DNA from: G965204755 sp965243415
GTDB lineage: Bacteria > Acidobacteriota > Vicinamibacteria > Marinacidobacterales > Marinacidobacteraceae
DNA length: 64,000 nucleotides
Assembly (NCBI GenBank): GCA_965243415.1
Contig: OZ251549.1
Span: 1,488,001-1,552,000, forward strand
Direction of reading: 5' to 3'
Shown: piece by piece, positions 8,806-17,383 of the stretch
Layout of the letters: the number at the start of each line of letters is the position of its first letter
Position numbering within the stretch: position 1 is the stretch's first letter
Notes under the pieces: model-generated
The model's database searches: none
Seen by the model: only the letters and a program-made list of their open reading frames with translations
Told to the model about the DNA's origin: nothing
Made by a program: the position numbers and the translations under genes

Positions 8806-9783
8806 GTGAGTGCTGTTTTCGTGAAGTCCCGCTGGTACACGCTGCGCCTGGAAGGGCTCGACACCGCCGAAGGCGAGATCCGCTCGGCGACCCTCGAAGC
8901 GGTCCTGGCCAACCTGCGGCGCGCCGCGGAGCGGGTGGCGCGGTTCCGGGCGACCGGGATCGCTACGGCCGGAGGGGGCCGCCCGGCCTGGCTGACCCGG
9001 ACGGTGGACTTCGCCGTGACCGGGTTCGGCGGAGGCTCCACCACGGTCGGCCTGCGGGCGCCCCGACTCCGGGAAACCGCGGCGGCGGCGTTCGGTCAGT
9101 CCTCGCCGGACGACGCCGACCCGCCCGACACGAATCTGGACGACACCGCCCTCGACCTGGTGTCGGAGACGGTCCGCGCCCTCGGCGCCGCGGACTCGGC
9201 CGACACCTGGGTGGACCGCTCGGTGGTGGAAGCGATCGTCGCGCTCGGCCGCTCCGCCGGGGACGGCGTCGGATGCACCCTCCGGAGCGAGGATGCCGCG
9301 GCCGGCTTCGAGTGGAACGCGGCCGTCCGCGCCCGCGCCGAGAAGCGCCTGACCGAGTTGCCGGAGTCGAGGACCTTCGCCGTTTCCGGCCTCATCGACC
9401 GCATCCAGCACGACGGGGGCCGATTTCGGCTGCGCTTGGTGGACGGCCAGACGCTCGCCGGACAACTCGACCCGGAAGCGATCGAGATCGAAAGGCTCCG
9501 CGAGTTCTGGGGCCGACCCGCCACCGTGGTGGGAATGGTGCACTTCCATCCCGACGGGAGGCCGCGGGTTCTCGTGGCTCGGAACCTCGACGCCCGCGAG
9601 GAGGGCGATGACCTCTTCGAGGACCTGCCCCGAGGGGAAGTTCCGGGGGAGCCGGTCATCACTCCGGAGTTGGAGAAAAAGGCGAGGGATTTCGACTGGG
9701 ATCGACTCAAGGGCCTCTGGAAGATCGAACAGTCCAGGGAAGAACTCCTCGAACAACTTCGGGAACTGAGGGAGGATCCGTGA
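8806..9783 (+). CDS. Module protein copy D (325 aa), partner of the intact PIN gene
   Basis: Full-length copy starting GTG (VSAVFVKSRWYTLRLEG). The N-terminal half is almost identical to copy B and the C-terminal half to copy C, a mosaic that suggests recombination or gene conversion within the array. The beta-rich block reads IDRIQHDGGRFRLRLVDG ... VVGMVHFHPDGRPRVLVAR, followed by a Glu-rich loop and the charged helix WKIEQSREELLEQLRELRE. Its stop overlaps the GTG of the only undamaged PIN gene by 4 bp, so the pair is probably co-translated. Classical VapB antitoxins are about 80 residues; this protein is four times longer, so if it neutralises the PIN enzyme it is not a standard VapB. The role is unknown. 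Confidence 0.65.
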   Translation: MSAVFVKSRWYTLRLEGLDTAEGEIRSATLEAVLANLRRAAERVARFRATGIATAGGGRPAWLTRTVDFAVTGFGGGSTTVGLRAPRLRETAAAAFGQSSPDDADPPDTNLDDTALDLVSETVRALGAADSADTWVDRSVVEAIVALGRSAGDGVGCTLRSEDAAAGFEWNAAVRARAEKRLTELPESRTFAVSGLIDRIQHDGGRFRLRLVDGQTLAGQLDPEAIEIERLREFWGRPATVVGMVHFHPDGRPRVLVARNLDAREEGDDLFEDLPRGEVPGEPVITPELEKKARDFDWDRLKGLWKIEQSREELLEQLRELREDP

Positions 9784-10247
9784 AGCGGGTCTTCCTCGAT
9801 ACGAACATCCTGTTGGAGCGCATCCGGGACACGCCGCTGTGGCAGGAGGCGCGAGACCGCGGAAATCTCGGCCTGGGCTCGACGCGGGCATACATTCCCG
9901 CCATCTGCGCCGGTGAACTGTTGGCGATTCGGGAGCGGAACGAGTGGGGCCCGGAGAGGCGCGCCATCCAGAAGCAACTGTTCCGGGACTTCCCCATCGC
10001 GCCCATCGCCAAGTCGCGGGTTTGGCTCTCCTACGCCCGGATCCAGTGCTGGACCCAGGGCGTGTCCGTGCCGGCCCCGAAGCAGGCGCCGCCGCCGAAG
10101 CAGAGCCGCCCGATGGGGATGAACGATCTGTGGATCGCCGCTACGGTGCACGCGAGCGGCGGGTCCCTGCTCACCGCGGACCGGGGATTCCTGCCACTCG
10201 ACGGAGTCTGGTTCGAGGTCCTCCATGTCGCGGCGCCGGCCGCGTAG
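9780..10247 (+). CDS. PIN-domain (VapC-like) ribonuclease, intact copy
   Basis: A 155-residue protein with the PIN acidic set in order: D7 in VFLDTNILLERIRD, E46 in PAICAGELLAIRER, D116 in MNDLWIAA and D134 in LLTADRGFLPLDG. PIN domains of this type are metal-dependent endoribonucleases; many are VapC toxins. A proline-rich insertion (about 98-112, VPAPKQAPPPKQSRP) between the helical core and the third acidic residue is also seen in copy A and appears characteristic of this family. It starts with GTG overlapping the upstream stop. Because three sister copies are broken while this one is intact, only this PIN gene is likely to be functional. Substrate and partner dependence cannot be read from sequence. 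Confidence 0.8.
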   Translation: MKRVFLDTNILLERIRDTPLWQEARDRGNLGLGSTRAYIPAICAGELLAIRERNEWGPERRAIQKQLFRDFPIAPIAKSRVWLSYARIQCWTQGVSVPAPKQAPPPKQSRPMGMNDLWIAATVHASGGSLLTADRGFLPLDGVWFEVLHVAAPAA

Positions 10248-10301
10248 CACCCCCGGAAGGCCGGTGGGAGTCGCGATCGCGGCGAAGGCGAACTTCCGGG
10301 A

Positions 10302-13300
10302 ATGAAGGTGACGACCGAACAGGCGTTCGAGAGCGCCGTCGAAGAGATCCTGCTGCGGCGAAGCGGCTGGGAGCGCGGCGATCTCGGCGAATGGGACCCG
10401 AACCGGGCGTTCTTCCCCGCGGTCGTCCTCGACTTCCTGAGGACGACGCAGCCGAAACCGTGGCAGCGTCTCGAGGGGCAACTCGGCGCCGATCTCGAAT
10501 CCCGGCTGCTGGAGCGCCTCCGCCGCGAACTGGACGGGAAGGGCGCCCTCGAAGTCCTGCGGCACGGATTCAAGGTCAACGGGCGCACGCTGCGACTCGC
10601 CTGGTTCCGTCCCGCCCACTCCCGGAACGAGGAGACCGCGGCGCTCTACGCCCGGAACCGGCTCAGCGTCACCCGGCAGGTCCCCTGCCACCCGAACGAC
10701 GGCTCGACCGTGGATCTGCTGTTCGCGCTGAACGGCCTGCCGGTCGCCACCTGCGAACTCAAGAACCCGGCGACCGGCCAGAACTGGCGTCACGCCGTGC
10801 GCCAGTACCGGGAAGACCGCAACCCGAAGGCGCCGCTCTTCCGCTCCGGGAAACGGACGCTCGCGCACTTCGCGGTGGACCCCGACGAAGTCCACCTGAC
10901 GACCCGCCTCGCCGGGAAGGCGACCCGCTTCCTCCCCTTCAACCGCGGCAGCCGTCCCGGGGAACGGGAATGCGGCGCCGGGAATCCGCCGAACCCGAAC
11001 GGCTACCGCACGGCGTACTTCTTCGAGGAAACCCTGGAGCGGGACAGTTTCCTGGACCTCCTGGGCCGATTCCTCTTCGTCGAGAAGCGGAACGGCGCCG
11101 GGAAGGACCGCCGCTCGCGGTCGACCGCGGAGACGATCGTCTTCCCGCGGTATCACCAACTCGACGTGGTACGCCGGCTGGCCGACGCGGTGCGCCGCGA
11201 GGGTCCGGGCCGGAACTACCTGATCCAGCACTCCGCCGGCAGCGGCAAGACGAACAGCATCGCCTGGCTGTCGCACCGGCTGATGAACCTCCACGACGAC
11301 AACGACGAGCGCGTGTTCGACGCCGTCGTCGTCATCACCGACCGGCGGGTGCTCGACCGCCAGTTGCAGCAGGCCATCTACCAGATCGAGCACGCGCAAG
11401 GGGTCGTCCGGACCATCGAGAAGGACAGCCGGCAACTCGCCGAGGCGCTCGCCGGCGGCGCCCGGATCGTGGTCACCACCCTGCAGAAATTCCCCTTCGT
11501 CCTCCGCTCCCTCTACCGGGTGGCCGGCGCGGACTCCGAAGAGGCGGCGAGCGCCGCAGCGAAGAAGCAGGCGGAGGCCTGGGGCGCCGAGATCGCCGGG
11601 CGGCGCTACGCGCTCATCGTGGACGAGGCCCATTCCAGCCAGAGCGGCGACACCGCCCGCGAGTTGCGGGCGATCCTGGGCGCCGGGGCCGGTGCGGCGT
11701 CAGGGAGTTCGACGGATTCCGGGGATTCGCACGACTCCGGGGACTCCCTCGGCGAAGCGCTCGACCGGATCATCGAGGCCCGCGGCCCCCAGCCGAACCT
11801 CTCCTACTTCGCCTTCACCGCCACCCCGAAGGGCAAGACCCTCGAACTCTTCGGCCGGAAGCCGGCGACGGGCGGCGACCCGGGCGGCAGTCCGGGCGGC
11901 CAGGCCGCGCCGAGATCCTTCCACCTCTACAGCATGCGCCAGGCGATCCAGGAGCAATTCATCCTCGATGTCCTGGAGCGCTACACGACCTACCGGACTT
12001 TCTGGAACCTGCTGAAAAAGGTCCCCGAAGATCCCGAAGTCCCGGAGCACAAGGCGCTCCGCGCGCTGCGGCGGTTCGTCACCCTCCACCCGACGAACCT
12101 GTCCCAGAAGACGGAGATCATCATCGAGCACTTCCGCTCCCGGGTGATGCGCCGGATCGGCGGCCGGGCCAAGGCGATGGTGGTGACCTCCTCGCGCCTC
12201 CACGCCGTCCGCTTCATGCTCTCGTTCCAGCGCTACCTCTCGGCGAAGGGGTACTCCGATGTCCGTCCCCTGGTGGCCTTCAGCGGGGAAGTCGCCGATC
12301 CGGAGACCGGGCAGAAGTTCACCGAGACGCGGATGAACGAACTCCTCTCCGGACGGCGGATCAGCGAAGCGGCGCTCGCCGGCGAATTCGCCGAGGACGA
12401 GTTCCGCATCCTCCTGGTGGCCGAGAAGTACCAGACCGGCTTCGACCAGCCGCTCCTGGCCGCGATGTATGTGGACAAGCGGCTCGACGGCGTGCAGGCG
12501 GTGCAGACGCTCTCCCGCCTGAACCGCACCCATCCGGGCAAGGACGCCCCCTTCGTCCTCGACTTCGTGAACAGCCGCGACGACATCGTGCGGGCCTTCC
12601 GACCGTTCTACGACCGCACCGAACTCTCCGAACCCTCGGAGCCGGACCGGCTGGAAACGCTGAAACACGAACTGGACGAGGCCGGGATCTATCACCGCAG
12701 CGAGGTGGAGGCCTTCGCCCGCGTCTTCCTCCGGGCCCGGGAGTCGCCGCAGTCCACCGACCACGCCGAGTTGGAACGCTGGGTGCAGCCGGCCGTGGAT
12801 CGCTTCCGGGCCCATGAAGACGACGACGAACGCGAGGAATTCCGCAAGCGCCTCTCCGCGTTCGTGAATTCCTACGCGTACCTCAGCCAGATCCTCCCCT
12901 ACGGCGACCGGGAATGGGAGATGCGGTATGTCTTCGGGCGCCATCTGCTGCCGCGCCTGGGTCGGGACGACGGCGCCTTCTTCCGGCTGAAGGACGAAGT
13001 GGAACTCGAATTCCTGCGCACCGACCCGACCGGCGAAGGCGCCCTCCAGGTCGCCGAAGAGCCGGCGGCCTATGTGCTCCCGCCGATCGAGGCCGGAACC
13101 GGACGCACGGAAGAGGAGGAAGCGCCCCTCTCCCGACTCATCGAGGAGTTGAACGAGCGTTTCGGAACCGAGTTCGGCGAAGCCGACCGCCTCTTCTTCG
13201 CCCAGGTGCGGGAGAACGCCGTCCGCAACGAGGAAGTGGAACGCATGGCGCAGTCCAACGAGTTCGAGGACTTCCGCCGGGGCGCGAACAAACTGCTGCA

Positions 13301-13445
13301 CGGCCTGGTCGTCGGCCAACTCGGCGACAACGAACGGATCGTCGAGCGCTTCATCGCCGACAAGGAGTTCCAGGGCGTCGTCCTCCCCCTCCTCGCCCAA
13401 GCCATCTACGCCACCGCCCGCCGGCCCGCGGAACCCGCGCCCTGA
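10302..13445 (+). CDS. hsdR: Type I restriction enzyme R subunit (HsdR), no HsdM/HsdS neighbours
   Basis: A 1047-residue protein with the HsdR layout. The N-terminal nuclease has D138, E152 and K154 (TVDLLFALNGLPVATCELKN), a PD-(D/E)XK site. The motor follows: Walker A SAGSGKT near 311-317, DEAH at 441-444 (VDEAHSSQSGD) and helicase motifs such as SYFAFTATPKGKT and VAEKYQTGFDQP. A helical C-terminal region completes it. In known systems HsdR supplies DNA translocation and cleavage but needs HsdM and HsdS for recognition. Neither is present here: a PIN gene lies upstream and a DUF262 gene downstream. It may be an orphan, work with subunits encoded elsewhere, or have been co-opted. Length is normal for the family and no frame damage is seen. 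Confidence 0.9.
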   Translation: MKVTTEQAFESAVEEILLRRSGWERGDLGEWDPNRAFFPAVVLDFLRTTQPKPWQRLEGQLGADLESRLLERLRRELDGKGALEVLRHGFKVNGRTLRLAWFRPAHSRNEETAALYARNRLSVTRQVPCHPNDGSTVDLLFALNGLPVATCELKNPATGQNWRHAVRQYREDRNPKAPLFRSGKRTLAHFAVDPDEVHLTTRLAGKATRFLPFNRGSRPGERECGAGNPPNPNGYRTAYFFEETLERDSFLDLLGRFLFVEKRNGAGKDRRSRSTAETIVFPRYHQLDVVRRLADAVRREGPGRNYLIQHSAGSGKTNSIAWLSHRLMNLHDDNDERVFDAVVVITDRRVLDRQLQQAIYQIEHAQGVVRTIEKDSRQLAEALAGGARIVVTTLQKFPFVLRSLYRVAGADSEEAASAAAKKQAEAWGAEIAGRRYALIVDEAHSSQSGDTARELRAILGAGAGAASGSSTDSGDSHDSGDSLGEALDRIIEARGPQPNLSYFAFTATPKGKTLELFGRKPATGGDPGGSPGGQAAPRSFHLYSMRQAIQEQFILDVLERYTTYRTFWNLLKKVPEDPEVPEHKALRALRRFVTLHPTNLSQKTEIIIEHFRSRVMRRIGGRAKAMVVTSSRLHAVRFMLSFQRYLSAKGYSDVRPLVAFSGEVADPETGQKFTETRMNELLSGRRISEAALAGEFAEDEFRILLVAEKYQTGFDQPLLAAMYVDKRLDGVQAVQTLSRLNRTHPGKDAPFVLDFVNSRDDIVRAFRPFYDRTELSEPSEPDRLETLKHELDEAGIYHRSEVEAFARVFLRARESPQSTDHAELERWVQPAVDRFRAHEDDDEREEFRKRLSAFVNSYAYLSQILPYGDREWEMRYVFGRHLLPRLGRDDGAFFRLKDEVELEFLRTDPTGEGALQVAEEPAAYVLPPIEAGTGRTEEEEAPLSRLIEELNERFGTEFGEADRLFFAQVRENAVRNEEVERMAQSNEFEDFRRGANKLLHGLVVGQLGDNERIVERFIADKEFQGVVLPLLAQAIYATARRPAEPAP

Positions 13446-13676
13446 ACCGTCCCCGACCACCGCAACGAACGCCGGCCCCACCGGCCGCCTCCGGCACCCG
13501 GGGACATCGGATCAAGTCCCACTTGACGAATCCGCTATCCTCTCCCTGTTCCCGTGATCGACCGCCCCGCGGACCTGCTTCGGACTCCGATCGAGAGACC
13601 TCCTGTGGCGCCTCGACCGGCCGAGACAGCCCCGCGCCATCCCGTGACTCTCACCACATTGAAGTGGGGCTGAACC

Positions 13677-16004
13677 ATGGAACAGAAATTCGCCAGCGAG
13701 GCGTTGCCGCTCGCCGACCTGCTGCATCGGGCGGAGACCGGAGAACTGCAACTCCCCGATTTCCAACGAGGCTGGGTGTGGGACGACGACCACATTCGGA
13801 GCCTCTTGGCATCCATCTCGTTGTCGTATCCGATCGGCGCCATCATGACGCTGGAAACCGGGAATGCCGAGGTCCGCTTCAAGCCACGTCCACTCGAGGG
13901 CGTGAGTGAGGCGCCGAAGGAGCCGGCCCTCCTTCTTCTCGACGGACAGCAGCGACTTACTTCCCTGTTTCTCGCGCTCAAATCGACAAATCCGGTGCCG
14001 ACGCGGAACGATCGCGGCAAGCCGATCGGCCGCCACTACTACGCAAAGATCGAGAAGTGCGTCGATCCCGACGCGGATCGGGAGGAAGAGGCCATCATCA
14101 GCGTTCCCGAAGACCGGGTCGTCCGTGCCGATTTCGGTCGCCGAGTCGAGTTGGATCTAAGCGATCGCGACCGTGAAATCTCGGCCGAAGTGTTCCCGCT
14201 GGACATCGTGCTCGACCCGGGCGCCACGATGGACTGGCAGATGGCCTATTTTGCCTCTGGTGCGGCCGGCGAGAAGATCGAAAGGTGGAAGGTGTTTCAG
14301 GAGGAAGTCATCAAACCGTTTCAGAGCTGCCAACTGCCTACCATCCGGCTCGTGAAGTCGACGAGGAAGGAGGCTGTCTGTCAGGTCTTCGAGAAGGTGA
14401 ACACCGGCGGTGTCACGCTCACGGTGTTCGAGCTGTTGACTGCGACCTACGCGGCGGACGATTTTGGACTGCGTCCTGACTGGAACGTGCGCAAGAAGAC
14501 ACTGCGGCAACACGCAGTTCTGGGGCGATTCAACGAGACCGGTTTTCTGCAGATCGTGTCGCTGCTGGCGACTTTCGAGCGGCGCCGGAGGCATCTGGGC
14601 GATCATCCGAATGACGACAAGGCGCCGGCAGTATCCTGCAAGAGGCGCGACATTCTACGCCTGCCGCTCGAGGACTATCGGCGATGGGCGGACACCGCGT
14701 CCGAGGGTTTGGAAGCGGCGGTGGCGTTCCTGCACGAACTTTCCGTCTTTCGGAGCCGGGATCTTCCGTACACGACGCAGTTGGTTCCGCTGGCGGCCAT
14801 TCTCGGATGGTTGGGGAAGGATGCTGGACTGTTCACTGTTCGGGAGCGCTTGCGTCAGTGGTACTGGTGCGGCGTCTTCGGTGAGATGTACAGCGGCACG
14901 ACCGAGACCCGACTCGCCAACGATCTCTTGGATTGCATCGCTTGGGTGCGGGACGAACAACAGACGCCCCGAACGGTTCGGGACGCGCAATTCCAGGCGG
15001 AACGACTGCTCTCACTCACTACGCGGAACAGTGCGGCGTACAAGGGACTTCATGCCCTGCAGATGAGTCGCGGCAGCCGTGACTTGTTGAGCGGAGGATC
15101 GATCGACATCGAGACCTTCGACAAGCACGCGATCGATATCCATCATGTGTTCCCGAGACGCTGGTGCCAGCAGAGCGGGGACCGGAAGATCCTCGATGTG
15201 GCAGAGACGGCTGTCAACAAGACGGCTATCGGGTCGTTCGCCAACGGAGTCGTCGGGGGAAACGCCCCGAGTACCTACTTGGGGCGTCTGGAAGAGAAGG
15301 GCGGGATGTCGAGTCCGGTTCTCGACGGACTCCTTCGTTCCCATGATGTCGATCCGCTCGCTCTTCGGCGCGACGACTTCGCCTCGTTCTTCGATCATCG
15401 CTTCGAGCGCTTGCTGAGTCGGATCGGAGTGGCTATGGGAAAACCGGTGAATCGCAGCGAGAACCGGGACGAGAGCCCGTTCTTCGATAGTGACGGATCG
15501 AGGGCGATCGCGGACATCGAGCGCCTCATTCGAGGCGGAGAGAGTCGAACGGTCGAGTTCAAGTCGACGGGTCGCTGCAACCTGCACACGAAGGAGAAGG
15601 ATCCGGCTATGGAGTGGGCCGTGGCCAGGACGATCTGCGCCTTCATGAACACTTCGGGAGGGACGCTGCTGGTCGGGGTGGGCGACGCGGGGAAGGTCCT
15701 GGGAATCGAGGCCGATTATCCGTTCGTGAAGCCGCGTGATCGGGACGGATGGGAACTGTGGCTGACAGACTTGGTGAAGAAGATCGCGGGGCAGGTGGCC
15801 GCGACCGACCTGGAGGTGAGGTTCGTCGTGGTGAACGGATCCACTGTCGCTCGGATCGGAGTCCGCCCCGGGATTGCCCCGGTGTTTGCGACTCCGATGA
15901 AGGGGGATCGGAAGCCGGTGTTCTTCGCCAGAGTCGGAAACGCCACGCAGGAGATGAGTGGGTCGGAGCTGCTGGAGTACACCAAGAAACAATGGTCCGA
16001 ATAA
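13677..16004 (+). CDS. GmrSD-like DUF262/HNH protein fused to a C-terminal Schlafen AlbA_2 domain
   Basis: A 775-residue protein. The N-terminal DUF262 part shows LQLPDFQRGWVWDDDHI (Q30, R31) and LLLLDGQQRLTSLF (DGQQR at 89-93), the ParB/sulfiredoxin-like NTPase motifs of GmrS/BrxU-type enzymes. A DUF1524-like HNH motif follows near 486-495 (IDIHHVFPRRW, H489, H490). From about residue 610 a separate domain begins: GGESRTVEFKSTGRCN (E627, K629), CAFMNTSGGTLLVGVGD and VLGIEADY, typical of the AlbA_2/Schlafen domain. GmrSD-type enzymes cut modified phage DNA; the AlbA_2 domain occurs in nucleic-acid-binding and RNase-like defence proteins. Having both in one chain is unusual to me. The 230 bp leader holds no clear promoter. 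Activity is inferred from domains and from the defence neighbourhood. Confidence 0.8.
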   Translation: MEQKFASEALPLADLLHRAETGELQLPDFQRGWVWDDDHIRSLLASISLSYPIGAIMTLETGNAEVRFKPRPLEGVSEAPKEPALLLLDGQQRLTSLFLALKSTNPVPTRNDRGKPIGRHYYAKIEKCVDPDADREEEAIISVPEDRVVRADFGRRVELDLSDRDREISAEVFPLDIVLDPGATMDWQMAYFASGAAGEKIERWKVFQEEVIKPFQSCQLPTIRLVKSTRKEAVCQVFEKVNTGGVTLTVFELLTATYAADDFGLRPDWNVRKKTLRQHAVLGRFNETGFLQIVSLLATFERRRRHLGDHPNDDKAPAVSCKRRDILRLPLEDYRRWADTASEGLEAAVAFLHELSVFRSRDLPYTTQLVPLAAILGWLGKDAGLFTVRERLRQWYWCGVFGEMYSGTTETRLANDLLDCIAWVRDEQQTPRTVRDAQFQAERLLSLTTRNSAAYKGLHALQMSRGSRDLLSGGSIDIETFDKHAIDIHHVFPRRWCQQSGDRKILDVAETAVNKTAIGSFANGVVGGNAPSTYLGRLEEKGGMSSPVLDGLLRSHDVDPLALRRDDFASFFDHRFERLLSRIGVAMGKPVNRSENRDESPFFDSDGSRAIADIERLIRGGESRTVEFKSTGRCNLHTKEKDPAMEWAVARTICAFMNTSGGTLLVGVGDAGKVLGIEADYPFVKPRDRDGWELWLTDLVKKIAGQVAATDLEVRFVVVNGSTVARIGVRPGIAPVFATPMKGDRKPVFFARVGNATQEMSGSELLEYTKKQWSE

Positions 16005-16091
16005 CCGGAGAGAAGTAGGCGCGGGAATCGCAGCACGCTCTCGGGCTCCGGTGCGTGGGAACGTCCAGGCCCCCGTTGAGAATTGGCCGGA

Positions 16092-17234
16092 TCAGCCTCC
16101 GCTCGGGGCCGGGGCGTATTCCAGGATGTAGTCCATCAGGCTGGGAATGCCGGGCTCCCAGAACGGCGCGCCCTTCGTCTGCCAGACGAAACCGAGATGC
16201 TCCAGGGATTCGGCGGCCTCCGTCGGACTCGGGCCGTCATTCGCGCCATCACCCGGGAGCCCGCGGGCGACCACCTCTTCCAGCGCGGCCAGGCCGATCC
16301 GGGTTTCGGCGCGGAACGACGCGGCCACTTCCCTCGCCGCGGAGAGGAGTCCCTGCCGGTGCAGTTCCCGGAACCGGTCGAGGTAGTAGTCGTCCTTCTC
16401 CGCTTCGAACTCCGCCGCCGCCTCCTCCACGACCGCGGCGGTCACCGTTCGAACGATCTCCGGCGCGCGCCCGATCGCTCCCCAGACCGCCCTCCCCCAG
16501 AGTTGGGTGAAGAAGGGGTAGCCGTGGCTTTCCCGGACGATTCGCTCCCGGGCTTCCGGTTCCAGGGCGATCCCCTCGGCCTCCAGCGGGCGGGACACCG
16601 CGGCGGCGGCCGCGCTTTCGTCGAGGAGGCCGAGGCGCAGTTTCGCCGACCGGTTCCAGAAGGAGGCGCCGGCCTCGGACAGCCGCGCCCGGAGGTCCGG
16701 GGTCCCCGCCAGGGCCAGCAGGAACGGCGCCCGGCTTCCCGCGGCCTGGGCCGCGTTCAGCAACCATTGGGCGACGTTCGGTTCGAGCGTGTGCGCCTCG
16801 TCCACGAGCAGGAGCAGCGGTCGGGCCCGCGCTCGCTTCTCGAGTGCTTCGGCGAGCAGCAGCGGGTCGTTCTCCTCCCGGAAGGAGACTCCGAAGCCGC
16901 CGGCGGAGACGCTCCCCGGCTGCATCCTGCGGAAGAAGGAGCCGAGTTCCAGCCGGCGCGCCAGGCTGGCCGGCTCCGGCACCTGTGATCCGGTGAGCCA
17001 GCAGGCGTCGAGCCCGTCGCCGGCCGCGGCCTCCGACTCGACCCACCGCAGGAGTGCCGTTTTCCCGTTGCCGCGCGGCCCGTAGAGGATCACTTCGCCA
17101 GCCGTCGACTTCCCCTGTCGGAGCGTCTCGAAGCACTGCCGGAACAGCGACTGCTCCGCTTCCCGTCCCGCCAGGTAAGGCGGCAGCCTCCCGGTCCCCG
17201 GCAGGAAGGGCCCGGCTCCGTTCGCTGGCATCAT
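16092..17234 (-). CDS. AAA ATPase (AAA_16/AAA_22, ORC1/ExeA-like)
   Basis: A 380-residue protein with Walker A GPRGNGKT (52-59), Walker B LLLLVDEAHTL near 147, a sensor-like LALAGTPDLRARL, and a C-terminal helical region. The layout resembles single-domain AAA proteins annotated as ORC1-like or ExeA-like ATPases, which load partners onto DNA or membranes; the precise function is unknown. It is convergent with the DUF262 gene and has no same-strand neighbour close enough to be clearly co-transcribed. Two consecutive Met codons start the frame. A TATACT hexamer ends about 7 bp before the ATG, so the message may be leaderless. Whether it belongs to the defence island cannot be decided from sequence. 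Confidence 0.7.
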   Translation of the reverse strand: MMPANGAGPFLPGTGRLPPYLAGREAEQSLFRQCFETLRQGKSTAGEVILYGPRGNGKTALLRWVESEAAAGDGLDACWLTGSQVPEPASLARRLELGSFFRRMQPGSVSAGGFGVSFREENDPLLLAEALEKRARARPLLLLVDEAHTLEPNVAQWLLNAAQAAGSRAPFLLALAGTPDLRARLSEAGASFWNRSAKLRLGLLDESAAAAAVSRPLEAEGIALEPEARERIVRESHGYPFFTQLWGRAVWGAIGRAPEIVRTVTAAVVEEAAAEFEAEKDDYYLDRFRELHRQGLLSAAREVAASFRAETRIGLAALEEVVARGLPGDGANDGPSPTEAAESLEHLGFVWQTKGAPFWEPGIPSLMDYILEYAPAPSGG

Positions 17235-17240
17235 TCCCGA

Positions 17241-17246
17241 AGTATA
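17241..17246 (-). promoter_or_regulatory. -10-like TATACT just upstream of AAA ATPase start
   Basis: On the minus strand TATACT lies about 7 bp before the ATG at 17234, which would place transcription initiation at or near the start codon. There is no good -35 hexamer 16-18 bp upstream, so this is tentative. Confidence 0.35.
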
Positions 17247-17383
17247 GGAACTCCGGCGGGGCCTCGGGGCGGCGGCTCTCGCCCGGCCCGTGGCGCCCGG
17301 CGTCGGCGGGAGCCCGTCCGAGCCGCCCGTCGCGGCGGGGAGCGTGCGGACGAAGTCCCGGTCGCTCTACGCCCGGGGCTCCC

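Larger units (their letters stand above)
4599..10247 (+). repeat. Four-copy tandem array of a (325-aa protein + PIN) module
   Basis: Four direct repeats of about 1.1-1.7 kb: A (4599-6162), B (6268-7477), C (7429-8676) and D (8699-10247). Each has a conserved ~105 bp upstream segment with TAAGAT, the ~325-residue gene and then a PIN gene overlapping its stop. PIN status differs: A is frameshifted, B is cut after ~26 codons, C is frameshifted and truncated, D is intact. The upstream segments of B, C and D begin with the same short sequence (GGAACGGTCG), which in B lies inside the broken PIN frame. That marks a recurrent recombination junction. Confidence 0.85.

Noticed and set aside
13523..13541. 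Promoter TTGACG/TATCCT before the DUF262 gene.
   Set aside because: The two hexamers are only 7 bp apart, far too close for a sigma70 promoter, and no alternative -35 fits.
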